Source: CAZPQM01 sp964588995 (GTDB taxonomy: Bacteria > Pseudomonadota > Alphaproteobacteria > Rickettsiales > UBA8987). From it: a stretch of 64,000 nt of DNA. Both the position numbers and the translations under genes were made by a program. Below the pieces are notes generated by a model, which did no database searches, had not been told where the DNA came from, and worked only from the letters and a program-made list of their open reading frames with translations. Location of the stretch: the NCBI GenBank assembly GCA_964588995.1, contig CAZPQM010000001.1, positions 186,001 through 250,000 on the forward strand. The letters run 5' to 3'. Position 1 is the stretch's first letter, and every line of letters begins with the position of its first letter. Positions 1 to 8,604 of the stretch are shown here, in pieces.

Positions 1-443
1 TAATCGGACAATTACTGGCCTCTGAGGGCTTTACCAGCATGGAGGAAGTAGCCTATGTCGACAAATCCGAATTACTGTCCATTGAAGGCTTTGAGGAAGA
101 GCTCGTCGATGAACTTCGTCAGCGTGCCGAAGAAGTGATTGAAGAGCAGAAAGCTGAACTTAAGGAAGAGATTAAAGCGCTCGGTGTACAGGATGATCTT
201 AAAGAATTCGCCGATATCGATGACGACATTCTGGTGGAAATGGCGAAAAAGGGTGTGAAATCCCTCGATGACCTAGCCGACCTTTCGAGTGATGAGTTTC
301 TCGAAATGTTCCCTGATATCGGACTGACCCACGAGCAGGCCGATGATCTGATTATGCAGGCGCGTGCGCACTGGTTTGAAGATGAAGAGCCGGAAAATGA
401 CAATACGGATGAAGCCGAACCACAAGAGGTAGCGAGTTCGTAA
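1..443 (+). CDS. nusA: Transcription termination/antitermination factor NusA, C-terminal part (5' truncated by window edge)
   Basis: The reading frame is open from the window edge, so the gene starts outside. The visible 147 or so residues form the C-terminal helical repeat region of NusA: two helix-hairpin-helix-like units, of which phrases such as LLASEGFTSMEEVAYVD and LSIEGFEEELVDELRQRA are characteristic. The tail is acidic (many E/D). NusA binds RNA polymerase and nascent RNA and modulates pausing and termination; the acidic repeats contact the polymerase alpha C-terminal domain in relatives that have them. It lies directly upstream of infB, the conserved nusA-infB order. The RNA-binding S1/KH domains lie outside the window and cannot be judged. 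Confidence 0.9.
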   Translation, partial: IGQLLASEGFTSMEEVAYVDKSELLSIEGFEEELVDELRQRAEEVIEEQKAELKEEIKALGVQDDLKEFADIDDDILVEMAKKGVKSLDDLADLSSDEFLEMFPDIGLTHEQADDLIMQARAHWFEDEEPENDNTDEAEPQEVASS

Positions 444-504
444 TTGTCACGGAATTGCCGGTCGCATCCTCTAACTTCCCGGCACTGCTGTCTAACCCGA
501 GGAA

Positions 505-524
505 GGGGCTTGCAAAACAGCCCC
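505..524 (+). other. Inverted repeat (hairpin) between nusA and infB
   Basis: GGGGCT and AGCCCC are separated by eight bases, with further partial pairing outside. No T-tract follows, so this is not a simple intrinsic terminator. It sits 40 bases ahead of infB, where many bacteria carry the small gene ylxR. It could be an RNA processing or translation-control element; this is inference. Confidence 0.4.
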
Positions 525-564
525 CTCTCGCCTTATATATTGCACTGAACTATCCAGAGATTGT

Positions 565-2883
565 ATGACCGAAAAAAACAAACCAACTAAAAAACTTTCC
601 CTCTCCCGCTCTGTGGAATCCAGCAAGGTATCACAGACTTTTTCGCGCGGGCGCAACAAAACCGTCACCGTGGAAGTAAAAAAGCGGAGCTTTTCGAAAG
701 ACGCATCGCAGGGGCAAAACACTTCGGTCGCTTCTCAGGAAGATATGGAAAAGCAACGTAAGCTGGAATTGCTTGAAAAGGCCAAAGAGCGTAAGCGCGA
801 TAATATTCCGCCACCGGTCAAGCAGGATGCTGTACAGCCCAAGCCCGCACCCAAGCCGAAATCGCAGGATGAAACCTTCGTGCCAAAAGAAAGCACGGAA
901 CAGCATGAACCGAAATATAAAAAGAAAACACCTGCGAAAGATGAATTAAAACCAGCGCCCAAGCCAAAATTTAAAGAAGAGAAAAAGCAGAAAACCAAGC
1001 TGACGATCTCCAACATTTATGAGCATACCGAAGAGCGTATGCGCTCGATGGCGTCGGTTAAACGCGCGCGTCAAAAAGCGAAGCGTAAAGACGAGCCGGG
1101 CGAGCAGGCGTTCGTCAGCAAAACCATCGTACTCCCAGAAATCATCACCCTGCAGGAGCTTGCAAATCGTATGGCTGTACGCGTGCAGGACTTAACCAAG
1201 GCGCTGATGAAAATGGGTGAGATGAAGCAAGCAGGCGAAGAGCTTGACCTTGATACGGCAGAGCTGTTGGTCGAAGAATTCGGTCATACGGCGAAACGTG
1301 TAGCGGCTTCTGATGTGGAGGATTTACTCCAGCAGGACGAACCTACCGAGGAAGAACTGGCCCCCCGCGCTCCGGTTGTCACTATCATGGGTCATGTCGA
1401 TCATGGTAAGACATCCCTACTGGATACCATCCGTAAAACCAACGTGACCGAAGGCGAAGCCGGTGGGATTACGCAGCATATCGGCGCATATCAGATCCTG
1501 CATAATAATCAGCCTATTACCTTTCTGGATACGCCGGGCCACGCCGCCTTTACCGCGATGCGGCAACGTGGTGCCAATGTCACCGATATTGTGATTCTGG
1601 TCGTCGCAGCTGATGATGGCATCATGCCACAAACCGAAGAGGCGATCAGCCACGCGAAAGCCGCAGAAGTGCCGATTATTGTGGCGATCAACAAAATTGA
1701 CAAGCCGGAGGCAGATCCGACAAAAATAAAAAATGAACTGCTTAAATACGATTTAGTACCGGAAGAATTTGGCGGTGACATCCAAACGGTGGAAGTATCG
1801 GCAAAAACCGGACAAAATCTGGATGATTTATTGGAAACGATCTTGCTCCAGACAGAAATTCTGGAATTAAAAGCCGCTCAAAATAGGCGTGCAACCGGCA
1901 CCGTGATCGAAGCCGAAGTAGACAAAGGCCGCGGAGTGTTAGCCACCCTTCTGGTCCAACAGGGCACTTTAAAGCGCGGCGATATCGTGGTTGCCGGCAC
2001 GGGCTACGGAAAAGCAAAAGCGATTACTGACGATAAAGGTGCGCGCCTGAAAGAGGCCGGGCCTTCCATGCCGGTTGAAATTCTGGGTTTGAGCGAAGCC
2101 CCGCAGGCCGGGGACAGTTTCGCGGTAGCGGATTCAGAGAAAATAGCACGCGATGTCGTCGAATACCGGGAAAAAGTTATCCGTGACCTCAAAGCTGTTG
2201 AAGCTGCAGGCGGCGATAGCGCAACCGACATCAATAGGCTGTTCCAGACCGCTTCCGGCGCGGCAAAGGAACTAAATCTGATCATCAAGGGTGATGTACA
2301 AGGTTCGGTGGAAGCCATCATCAGTAGCCTGCAGAAATATAGCAGTGATGAGGTGATGATCAAAATCGTGCATAGTGGCGCCGGCGGTATTACCGAGTCT
2401 GACGCAACCCTTGCTGCCGCAACTAACGCCCTGATTCTCGGCTTTAATGTGCGAGCCAGTGGCAAAGTGAAACAGATCGCGGAAGAAGAGAAGGTCCATA
2501 TTCACTACTATTCGATCATCTACAATTTGCTTGATGATGTAAAAGCGATTGTATCCGGCATGATGTCGCCGGTGCGTCGCGAGGAATTCATCGGCAATGC
2601 AGAAATTCTCGAAGTCTTTAAGCTCACCAAAATCGGTAAGGTGGCGGGTTGCGTGGTGAAAGACGGATTCGTAAAACGCGGCGCTGGTGTTCGCCTGATC
2701 CGCGATGACGTCGTCATCCACGAAGGCAAACTCAAGACACTCAAGCGCTTTAAGGACGAGGTCGATGAAGTCAAGCAGGGTACCGAATGCGGTATGGCCT
2801 TTGAAAACTACGAAGATATAAAAGTAGGCGATGTTATCGAGTGCTATGATATCATCGAAGAAGCACGTACGCTGGACGATTAG
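565..2883 (+). CDS. infB: Translation initiation factor IF-2
   Basis: IF-2 is the GTPase that brings initiator tRNA to the 30S subunit and promotes subunit joining. The 772-residue protein has a long charged N-terminal region (about 1-185) rich in K, E and P, a helical IF2_N-like segment (about 190-245), and the GTPase domain from about residue 270. G1 is GHVDHGKT at 276-283, G3 is DTPGH at 322-326 and G4 is NKID at 376-379. The EF-Tu-like domain 2 and the C-terminal domains, which bind formyl-Met-tRNA, follow. Length is ordinary for alphaproteobacteria. The start ATG at 565 gives the expected low-complexity basic N-terminus. The gene is followed within 30 bases by rbfA, as is common. Confidence 0.97.
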   Translation: MTEKNKPTKKLSLSRSVESSKVSQTFSRGRNKTVTVEVKKRSFSKDASQGQNTSVASQEDMEKQRKLELLEKAKERKRDNIPPPVKQDAVQPKPAPKPKSQDETFVPKESTEQHEPKYKKKTPAKDELKPAPKPKFKEEKKQKTKLTISNIYEHTEERMRSMASVKRARQKAKRKDEPGEQAFVSKTIVLPEIITLQELANRMAVRVQDLTKALMKMGEMKQAGEELDLDTAELLVEEFGHTAKRVAASDVEDLLQQDEPTEEELAPRAPVVTIMGHVDHGKTSLLDTIRKTNVTEGEAGGITQHIGAYQILHNNQPITFLDTPGHAAFTAMRQRGANVTDIVILVVAADDGIMPQTEEAISHAKAAEVPIIVAINKIDKPEADPTKIKNELLKYDLVPEEFGGDIQTVEVSAKTGQNLDDLLETILLQTEILELKAAQNRRATGTVIEAEVDKGRGVLATLLVQQGTLKRGDIVVAGTGYGKAKAITDDKGARLKEAGPSMPVEILGLSEAPQAGDSFAVADSEKIARDVVEYREKVIRDLKAVEAAGGDSATDINRLFQTASGAAKELNLIIKGDVQGSVEAIISSLQKYSSDEVMIKIVHSGAGGITESDATLAAATNALILGFNVRASGKVKQIAEEEKVHIHYYSIIYNLLDDVKAIVSGMMSPVRREEFIGNAEILEVFKLTKIGKVAGCVVKDGFVKRGAGVRLIRDDVVIHEGKLKTLKRFKDEVDEVKQGTECGMAFENYEDIKVGDVIECYDIIEEARTLDD

Positions 2884-2912
2884 TAGCGTAAAGCAAATAA
2901 CGAGGTTACTTC

Positions 2913-3311
2913 ATGCCCCAAAAGCCACCCAGCCAGCGGCAGCTGAAAGTCGGCGAAATGATACGCCATGCACTGTCCGACATTTTTATGAAGCAGGATT
3001 TTTACGACGAAGAAAGCCATACGGAGATTCAGATTACGATTTCCGAAGTCCGCGTAAGCCCGAACCTGCGGAATGCAACCGTTTATGCGATGCCGCTCGG
3101 CGGTAAGGATAAGGAGGCAACGGAAACCCTGCTTAACGCGATCGCGCCCAAAATTCGCCATATGCTTGCTAAAAAAATTCATCTGAAATACCTGCCTGAG
3201 CTGCAGTTCCGGCTGGATACGTCGTTCGATAATGCGAGCCGATTGGAAGATCTGTTGAACAACCCGCACGTAAAACAGGACCTAAACCCCTCATCGTCCT
3301 CATCCTCATAA
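2913..3311 (+). CDS. rbfA: 30S ribosome-binding factor RbfA
   Basis: The 132-residue protein matches RbfA in length and in its N-terminal helix (SQRQLKVGEMIRHALSDI), followed by the KH-like fold segments around EVRVSPNLRNATVYAMPLG and the C-terminal LRFRLD-like strand (LQFRLDTSFDNASRLEDLL). RbfA assists late maturation of the 30S subunit and 16S rRNA 5' end. It sits between infB and truB, the standard arrangement. The C-terminus ends in a run of six serines, encoded by tcx codons; this tail is not conserved in the family. The stop codon overlaps the truB start by one base, suggesting translational coupling. Confidence 0.95.
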   Translation: MPQKPPSQRQLKVGEMIRHALSDIFMKQDFYDEESHTEIQITISEVRVSPNLRNATVYAMPLGGKDKEATETLLNAIAPKIRHMLAKKIHLKYLPELQFRLDTSFDNASRLEDLLNNPHVKQDLNPSSSSSS

Positions 3312-4192
3312 TGCATGGGTGGCTGATAGTCGATAAGCCGGTCGGCACCAGTTCGGCTAAGACGGTAGCCATCGTCAAACGCTTAACAGGCGCCAAGAAA
3401 GCAGGACACGGCGGCACGCTCGATCCGCTTGCAAGCGGCGCGTTGCCAATCGCACTGGGTGAAGCCTTAAAAACTATGCAATATCTGGTAGCGACGGAAA
3501 AGCATTACCGTTTCACGATTCAATTCGGGGAAGCAACGACGACGGACGATGCAGAAGGCGAAGTAACCGAAACCTCCGATCGCCTCCCCACCTATGAAGC
3601 GATCGAACGCATCATCCCGGATTTTTCTGGTAAGCAGCTACAGGTTCCCCCTGCCTACTCCGCAAAAAAGATAGACGGAAAACGTAGCTACTCTCTCGCG
3701 CGAGAAGGCAAAGCGGTTAGCTTACCCCCTTCCGAAATCACAATCCATGCGCTATCGCTTATTGAAACTACGCATAACAGCGCAACACTGGAGGTGCATT
3801 GCTCTAAAGGCACCTATATTCGCGCACTTGGTCGCGACATTGCGAAGGCGCTCGGTTCTTGCGGGCATATCACCATGCTGCGCCGAACCCGGGTCGGGCA
3901 ATTCGGCCTTGATCAGTCAATAACACTTGCTAATTTAGAAAAGAAGCGCTATACATCGCATCATAAAGAAGATTGGCTTTTGCCCGTCGATGCAGTGCTA
4001 GACGACATCCCGGTGCTGCAGCTATCGCAAGCTCACGCTCAGGACCTGCAACATGGCAGAGCGATCGAGGTAACGACCAACACATCGTTTAAAGATGGAC
4101 TGTGTAAGGCGATAGCGAACGGTAAGCTGATTGCGCTTGGCGAATATGAAAACCACTTGTTGCGTCCCAAGCGAGTGTTTAATTTAGAATAG
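3311..4192 (+). CDS. truB: tRNA pseudouridine(55) synthase TruB
   Basis: TruB converts U55 of elongator tRNAs to pseudouridine in the T loop. The N-terminus GWLIVDKPVGTSSAKTV and the catalytic motif GHGGTLDPLASG, with the nucleophile Asp38, are diagnostic. Later conserved pieces include the PPAYSAKKIDGKRSY region and CSKGTYIRALGRDIA. The protein is 293 residues, normal for the family, with a short C-terminal PUA-like tail. The ATG overlaps the rbfA stop by one base (TAATG). Confidence 0.96.
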   Translation: MHGWLIVDKPVGTSSAKTVAIVKRLTGAKKAGHGGTLDPLASGALPIALGEALKTMQYLVATEKHYRFTIQFGEATTTDDAEGEVTETSDRLPTYEAIERIIPDFSGKQLQVPPAYSAKKIDGKRSYSLAREGKAVSLPPSEITIHALSLIETTHNSATLEVHCSKGTYIRALGRDIAKALGSCGHITMLRRTRVGQFGLDQSITLANLEKKRYTSHHKEDWLLPVDAVLDDIPVLQLSQAHAQDLQHGRAIEVTTNTSFKDGLCKAIANGKLIALGEYENHLLRPKRVFNLE

Positions 4193-4204
4193 AAGGAGTA
4201 TATG

Positions 4205-4474
4205 ATGTCGATAACAGCAGAAAAGAAACAATCGGTCATTAAAGATTTTGCCACCGCCAGTAATGACACCGGTTCGCCGGAAGTGCAGGTTGCCGTGCTG
4301 ACCGAACGGATCAATAACCTCACCGAACATTTGAAAATAAATAAGAAAGATCATCACTCACGCCGCGGCCTGCTGAAAATGGTAGGGCGTCGTCGTCATC
4401 TACTCGATTATCTCAAGCGTAAAGATAGCGCCCGCTATGAAGCGCTGATTAAGAAATTAGGTCTGCGTAAGTAG
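4205..4474 (+). CDS. rpsO: 30S ribosomal protein S15 (uS15)
   Basis: S15 binds the central domain of 16S rRNA early in 30S assembly. The product of 89 residues matches the family from MSITAEKKQSVIKDFA to the C-terminal KKLGLRK, including the HSRRGLLKMVGRRR helix. Two adjacent ATG codons occur (4202 and 4205). The second gives the family's usual start and a better distance from the AAGGAG ribosome-binding site at 4193-4198, so I chose it. The gene lies between truB and pnp as in many proteobacteria and is followed by a strong terminator-like hairpin. Confidence 0.96.
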   Translation: MSITAEKKQSVIKDFATASNDTGSPEVQVAVLTERINNLTEHLKINKKDHHSRRGLLKMVGRRRHLLDYLKRKDSARYEALIKKLGLRK

Positions 4475-4483
4475 TCTCTGATC

Positions 4484-4510
4484 AAAAGCGCCCGGTTCCG
4501 GGCGCTTTTT
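4484..4510 (+). terminator. Intrinsic terminator after rpsO
   Basis: AAAAGCGCCCGG-TTCC-GGGCGCTTTTT forms a long GC-rich stem with a short loop and ends in a T-run. It lies 10 bases after the rpsO stop and ahead of pnp, so pnp is either expressed by readthrough or from its own promoter in the 150 bases that follow. Confidence 0.85.
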
Positions 4511-4662
4511 GTTTTTCCGAAGCATTGTATGAAGTCAACTTATGAATCCATGTACTTATGAAAATACGGCCTCACCGTGCGTTCATAATTCCATGCATTC
4601 ATAGGTTATCATACTGGAATTCGGAAAGTTAATAAATAACTTGAAGAAAGAAAGGTAACTAT
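4511..4662 (+). promoter_or_regulatory. pnp leader region with imperfect inverted repeats
   Basis: This 152-base gap contains related, partly inverted words: TATGAATCCATG near 4541-4553 and CATGCATTCATA near 4591-4602. Folding would give a stem upstream of pnp. In enterobacteria the pnp leader folds into a hairpin cut by RNase III as part of PNPase autoregulation. A similar role here is inference. A ribosome-binding site (AAAGG) precedes the pnp ATG. Confidence 0.35.
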
Positions 4663-6819
4663 ATGTTTAATATTATAAAAAAAGAATTGCAGTGGGGAGA
4701 CAAAACCCTAACACTTGAGACGGGGAAAGTCGCTCGTCAGGCCGATGGTGCCGTCATTGCTACGATGGGTAGCACCAAAGTGCTCTGCACCGTCGTGTTT
4801 CAAAAAGATCCCAAGCCAGGCATCGACTTTTTCCCCCTCACCTGCGTTTATCAGGAGAAAACCTTCGCTGCCGGTAAAATCCCCGGTGGCTTTTTTAAAC
4901 GCGAAGGCCGCCCCTCCGAAAAGGAAACACTAACTTCACGGCTGATTGACCGCCCTATCCGCCCCTTATTTGAAGACGGCTTTGCCAATGAAACGCAAAT
5001 CATCTGTACCGTCATTCAGTTTGACGGTGAAAATGACCCGGATATTGTCTCAATGGTCGGCGCATCGGCTGCCCTTGCCATTTCCGGCGCCCCCTTTAAC
5101 GGGCCGATTGCTGCCGCTCGCATAGCCTATATCAACGGTGAATACGACCTCAACCCATTCATGGGCTTTGAAGAAGAATCCGACCTCGACTTAATCGTGG
5201 CCGGAACCGAGAGCTCTGTCATGATGGTGGAGTCAGAAGCAAAAGAGCTTAGCGAAGAGATTATGCTCGGTGCGGTGAAATTTGCCCACGAACAAATGCA
5301 GCCGGTTATCAAGGCAATTAACGAACTCGCCGAAGAATGTGGTAAGGAGCGCTTCAAAGTAGAAAAACCCGACCACAGTGAAGCTTACGCAGAAGTAAAA
5401 GAACTTGCAGAAGCCGGATTGCGGAAAGCCTATGGCCATATGGTTAAACAAAACCGCTCGAATGCGATCAGTGAAACCAAAGCGGACACCATTGCAAAGC
5501 TGGAGGAAAAGCACGGTGAGGCGTTTGATAGCAACCTGACCTCTGGCCTGCTAAAGAAGCTGGAGAAAGAAATCGTTCGAGGCGATCTGCTGGAAAACGG
5601 CAAACGCATCGATGGTCGGGAACCGGCTGACGTGCGTCAGATCGAATCCGAAGTGGGCTTTCTGCCGCAAACACACGGCTCCGCTCTCTTTACCCGTGGC
5701 GAAACGCAGGCGCTGGTGGTAACCACCCTCGGCACCGGCGAAGATGAACAAATGATTGACGCATTGGAAGGCAAACGCGATGAGCATTTCATGCTGCATT
5801 ACAACTTCCCGCCCTATTCCGTCGGTGAAGCGCAAATGCTCCGTGGTCCGGGTCGCCGTGAAATTGGTCATGGCAAGCTCGCCTGGCGTGCACTGCATGC
5901 CTTGCTGCCCAGTAAAGATGATTTTCCCTACACCATCCGTATTGTATCGGAAATTACCGAATCGAACGGCTCCTCTTCTATGGCGACCGTATGTGGTTCC
6001 AGCCTTGCCATGATGGATGCCGGGGTGCCACTGAAACGTCCGTGTTCCGGAATCGCTATGGGGCTTGTGCTGGAAGAAGATCGCTTTGTCGTGCTCTCTG
6101 ACATAATGGGCGACGAGGACCATCTTGGTGATATGGATTTTAAAGTTGCCGGTACCGAAGAAGGCATAACCAGCCTGCAGATGGACATCAAAGTAGAAGG
6201 TATTACCACGGAAATCATGGATATCGCCTTACAACAAGCCAATGAGGGTCGCTTGCACATCCTGAAAGAAATGGAGAAGGCGCTTGATAAACCGCGTGAG
6301 GATGTGAACGAGTCCGCGCCGAAAATCACCGCTATCAAGATTGATCCGGATAAAATCCGTGAAGTTATCGGCTCAGGCGGTAAAGTTATCCGCGAAATTG
6401 TCGAAGAGAGCGGCGCTAAGGTTGATATCGAGGACGATGGTACAATCCGTATCGCAGCCGTTAACGGTAATGATGCGCAAAAAGCGATCGACATGATCAA
6501 CGATATTGTCGCTGAGCCAGAAGTGGGCGCGATCTATGAGGACTGTGAAGTCGTTAAAATTATGGATTTCGGTGCCTTTGTGCAGTTCATGGGCAAGAAT
6601 CAGGGGCTAGTGCATATCTCCGAACTTACCCCTGAGCGTGTGGACAAGGTCACCGATGTCGTGCAGGAAGGAGACAAAGTCAAAGTCAAACTACATGCGA
6701 TTGATAAACAGGGCCGTGTCAAACTCTCCATGCGCATGGTCGATCAGGAAACCGGGGAGGATATTTCCGACCAGTTCCCACCGAAAGAAGATCGCCCTCG
6801 CCGCAAAAAAGCGAGCTAG
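4663..6819 (+). CDS. pnp: Polyribonucleotide nucleotidyltransferase (PNPase)
   Basis: PNPase degrades RNA phosphorolytically from the 3' end, releasing nucleoside diphosphates, and takes part in mRNA turnover. The 718-residue protein shows both RNase PH-like halves (the second includes the GDMDFKVAGTEEG active-site strand near residue 490). A KH domain (IREVIGSGGKVIREI, about residues 560-620) and an S1 domain (from about 620, ending near 695 with KVKLSMR) follow. A basic tail (RPRRKKAS) closes the protein. Length and order are typical. It follows rpsO, as in most proteobacteria. Confidence 0.97.
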   Translation: MFNIIKKELQWGDKTLTLETGKVARQADGAVIATMGSTKVLCTVVFQKDPKPGIDFFPLTCVYQEKTFAAGKIPGGFFKREGRPSEKETLTSRLIDRPIRPLFEDGFANETQIICTVIQFDGENDPDIVSMVGASAALAISGAPFNGPIAAARIAYINGEYDLNPFMGFEEESDLDLIVAGTESSVMMVESEAKELSEEIMLGAVKFAHEQMQPVIKAINELAEECGKERFKVEKPDHSEAYAEVKELAEAGLRKAYGHMVKQNRSNAISETKADTIAKLEEKHGEAFDSNLTSGLLKKLEKEIVRGDLLENGKRIDGREPADVRQIESEVGFLPQTHGSALFTRGETQALVVTTLGTGEDEQMIDALEGKRDEHFMLHYNFPPYSVGEAQMLRGPGRREIGHGKLAWRALHALLPSKDDFPYTIRIVSEITESNGSSSMATVCGSSLAMMDAGVPLKRPCSGIAMGLVLEEDRFVVLSDIMGDEDHLGDMDFKVAGTEEGITSLQMDIKVEGITTEIMDIALQQANEGRLHILKEMEKALDKPREDVNESAPKITAIKIDPDKIREVIGSGGKVIREIVEESGAKVDIEDDGTIRIAAVNGNDAQKAIDMINDIVAEPEVGAIYEDCEVVKIMDFGAFVQFMGKNQGLVHISELTPERVDKVTDVVQEGDKVKVKLHAIDKQGRVKLSMRMVDQETGEDISDQFPPKEDRPRRKKAS

Positions 6820-6829
6820 TTACCTGATA

Positions 6830-6896
6830 TCATTCTGAACGCAGTGAAGATCCTCTGGTCTCAAATTGAGACCGGGGTTCTTCGCTCGCGGTGACA
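6830..6896. repeat. Dispersed palindromic repeat, copy 1 (TCATTCTGA...-type)
   Basis: The two arms are related inverted copies: the left begins TCATTCTGAACGCAGTGAAG and the right, read on the other strand, begins TGTCACCGCGAGCGAAG. They meet at the perfect GGTCTC-AAATT-GAGACC core. A second, diverged member of the same word family lies at 42611-42716. The element sits just after pnp and could also act as a 3' stabilising or terminating hairpin. Confidence 0.6.
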
Positions 6897-6950
6897 AACT
6901 TCACCCTGTCTGCTATACTGATCTCAGTGCCGTAAGGCGTTGGGGTAGAT

Positions 6951-7715
6951 ATGGTAGGTATCAATTCAGCATTGAGCACGGCAACCATGCCGTCCAAACC
7001 AGATGCGACATCGCTGCAGGGCGATATTCAGCGTATCGCCCGCGATGCCGTGCCCGGCATCCCGGTCAATGTCGATTACCAATACAGCACGGACGCGAAT
7101 GGCAATATCGTGCCTGTGGCCGCTACGGTTACGGTGGCCAAAGCGGAACGCAACCCAGCCCCTTCAAGCCCGGCTGTCGAGGTCACTATTTCGCAGGAAG
7201 CAGAGCAGACTGCCAATCGGCCCATTCAGGGTGAAGAAGCCGTCGGTCGGATCAGCGATGCCATCCGTGAAAGTGAAAATGGCCTCAACGCAGCCGAACG
7301 CGAAGTGGTGCGCCGCCTACAGGCGCGCGATTTACAGGTGCGTATTCATGAAGCACAGCATTTCCGCCTCGCCGGCGGGCTGGCATCGGGCGATATTCAA
7401 TATGTTTACGCCCAAGGCCCGGACGGTAAATTCTATGCGGTAGGTGGTGGTGTAAGTGTACAAACCAGCGCTACAAACGATCCAAAGCAGGCCGCACGCG
7501 ATGCCACCAGCTTCGCCCTCGCCGCACAAGCGCCAGCAGACGCCTCCACGCAGGATATTGCTGTGGCTAACAAGCAACTACAACGTGCCGCCGCACTGTA
7601 TCAGGAAGCGGCAGATTTCGCTTTTTCCGCCTCCCTGAGTGCAATCGCAGAGGACAGCGCTTCTTCGACTGATCCATCATCCCGAATTTACAGCCCCTAC
7701 GATTTATCCGTGTAA
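6951..7715 (+). CDS. SprA-related putative zinc metalloprotease (CJM1_0395-like family)
   Basis: The 254-residue protein has a low-complexity N-terminal half (about 1-110) and a conserved core. In that core, AAEREVVRRLQARDLQVR leads to HEAQH at 133-137, an HExxH zinc-binding motif, then GPDGKFYAVGGGVSVQT. This combination is the hallmark of the SprA-related family, whose members are annotated as putative metalloproteases with no proven substrate, as far as I know. No signal peptide or membrane segment is visible. After the core come alanine-rich helices with an AARDATSFALAAQAPADAS segment, as in relatives. It stands alone between pnp and an ABC permease, so context does not suggest a role. 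Family assignment is fairly sure; function is not. Confidence 0.75.
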   Translation: MVGINSALSTATMPSKPDATSLQGDIQRIARDAVPGIPVNVDYQYSTDANGNIVPVAATVTVAKAERNPAPSSPAVEVTISQEAEQTANRPIQGEEAVGRISDAIRESENGLNAAEREVVRRLQARDLQVRIHEAQHFRLAGGLASGDIQYVYAQGPDGKFYAVGGGVSVQTSATNDPKQAARDATSFALAAQAPADASTQDIAVANKQLQRAAALYQEAADFAFSASLSAIAEDSASSTDPSSRIYSPYDLSV

Positions 7716-7776
7716 TAACCTTTACCTTTCTACATACGAAACGTATAGTCCTTGCCGTTAATACAAAGGACCGCTT

Positions 7777-8547
7777 ATGCAATCGATCAATTGGTACGGA
7801 CTCAGAGCGCTTTTCAGCAAAGAAGTACACCGCTTCATGAAGGTGTATAACCAAACGCTTTTTGCGCCCATGGTCAATGCGCTGTTGTTTCTGGCGATTT
7901 TCAACCTCGCGCTCAGCGACCGGGTGGATACGATTCAGGGTGTGCCGTTTTCGCACTTTATGGTGCCCGGCCTGATCATGATGACCATGATCCAGAACGC
8001 GTTTGCTAACAGCTCCTCCTCGCTAATTATGGGTAAGGTGCTCGGTTCGATCATTGACCTGCTGATGCCGCCGCTCAATGCGGTCGAAATCACGATTGCT
8101 ATGGTCGGTGCGGGCATTATGCGCGGGCTGGCTACCGGTCTTTTGGTCGCGCTCGGCATCTCCTTGTTTGTTCCCTTCGGAATTCACAATATCTGGCTGC
8201 TGGTATGTTATGCCGTGCTGGCCTGCATGGCGATGGCGTTGCTCGGCATGATGGGCGGTATTCTTGCCGACTCGTTCGACCAGATGAGCGCGATTACGAG
8301 CTACGTGATCACCCCCCTCTCCTTCCTCTCCGGCACGTTTTATTCCATACAGCAATTGCCGGATTTCTGGCAGCAGGTGAACCTTGCCAACCCGTTTTTC
8401 TACATGGTAGACGGGTTCCGCTATAGCCTGACCGGCTATCACGACGGTGACCTTACCTTCGGCCTAAGCTACCTGATCTTCGCCAATATCATCCTGCTGA
8501 TCATCGTCTATCAGATGATAGAACGCGGTTATCGGATAAAAACGTAG
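7777..8547 (+). CDS. ABC-2 type transporter permease
   Basis: The 256-residue protein has about six hydrophobic segments and the ABC-2 permease layout: an N-terminal amphipathic stretch (RALFSKEVHRFMK), the loop QGVPFSHFMVPGLIMM, and the segment YVITPLSFLSGTFYSIQQLPDFWQ, followed by NPFFYMVDGFRY. These are typical of the YadH/NodJ-like permeases that export lipids, polysaccharides or drugs. The usual partner ATPase is not in the neighbourhood, so it must be encoded elsewhere. An AAGGA ribosome-binding site lies seven bases before the ATG. argD follows after about 57 bases. Confidence 0.85.
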   Translation: MQSINWYGLRALFSKEVHRFMKVYNQTLFAPMVNALLFLAIFNLALSDRVDTIQGVPFSHFMVPGLIMMTMIQNAFANSSSSLIMGKVLGSIIDLLMPPLNAVEITIAMVGAGIMRGLATGLLVALGISLFVPFGIHNIWLLVCYAVLACMAMALLGMMGGILADSFDQMSAITSYVITPLSFLSGTFYSIQQLPDFWQQVNLANPFFYMVDGFRYSLTGYHDGDLTFGLSYLIFANIILLIIVYQMIERGYRIKT

Positions 8548-8604
8548 ATTTTGATTACACTGATTGGCATAATACACCACTATTGAAAGGATTATCACAC
8601 AGAT

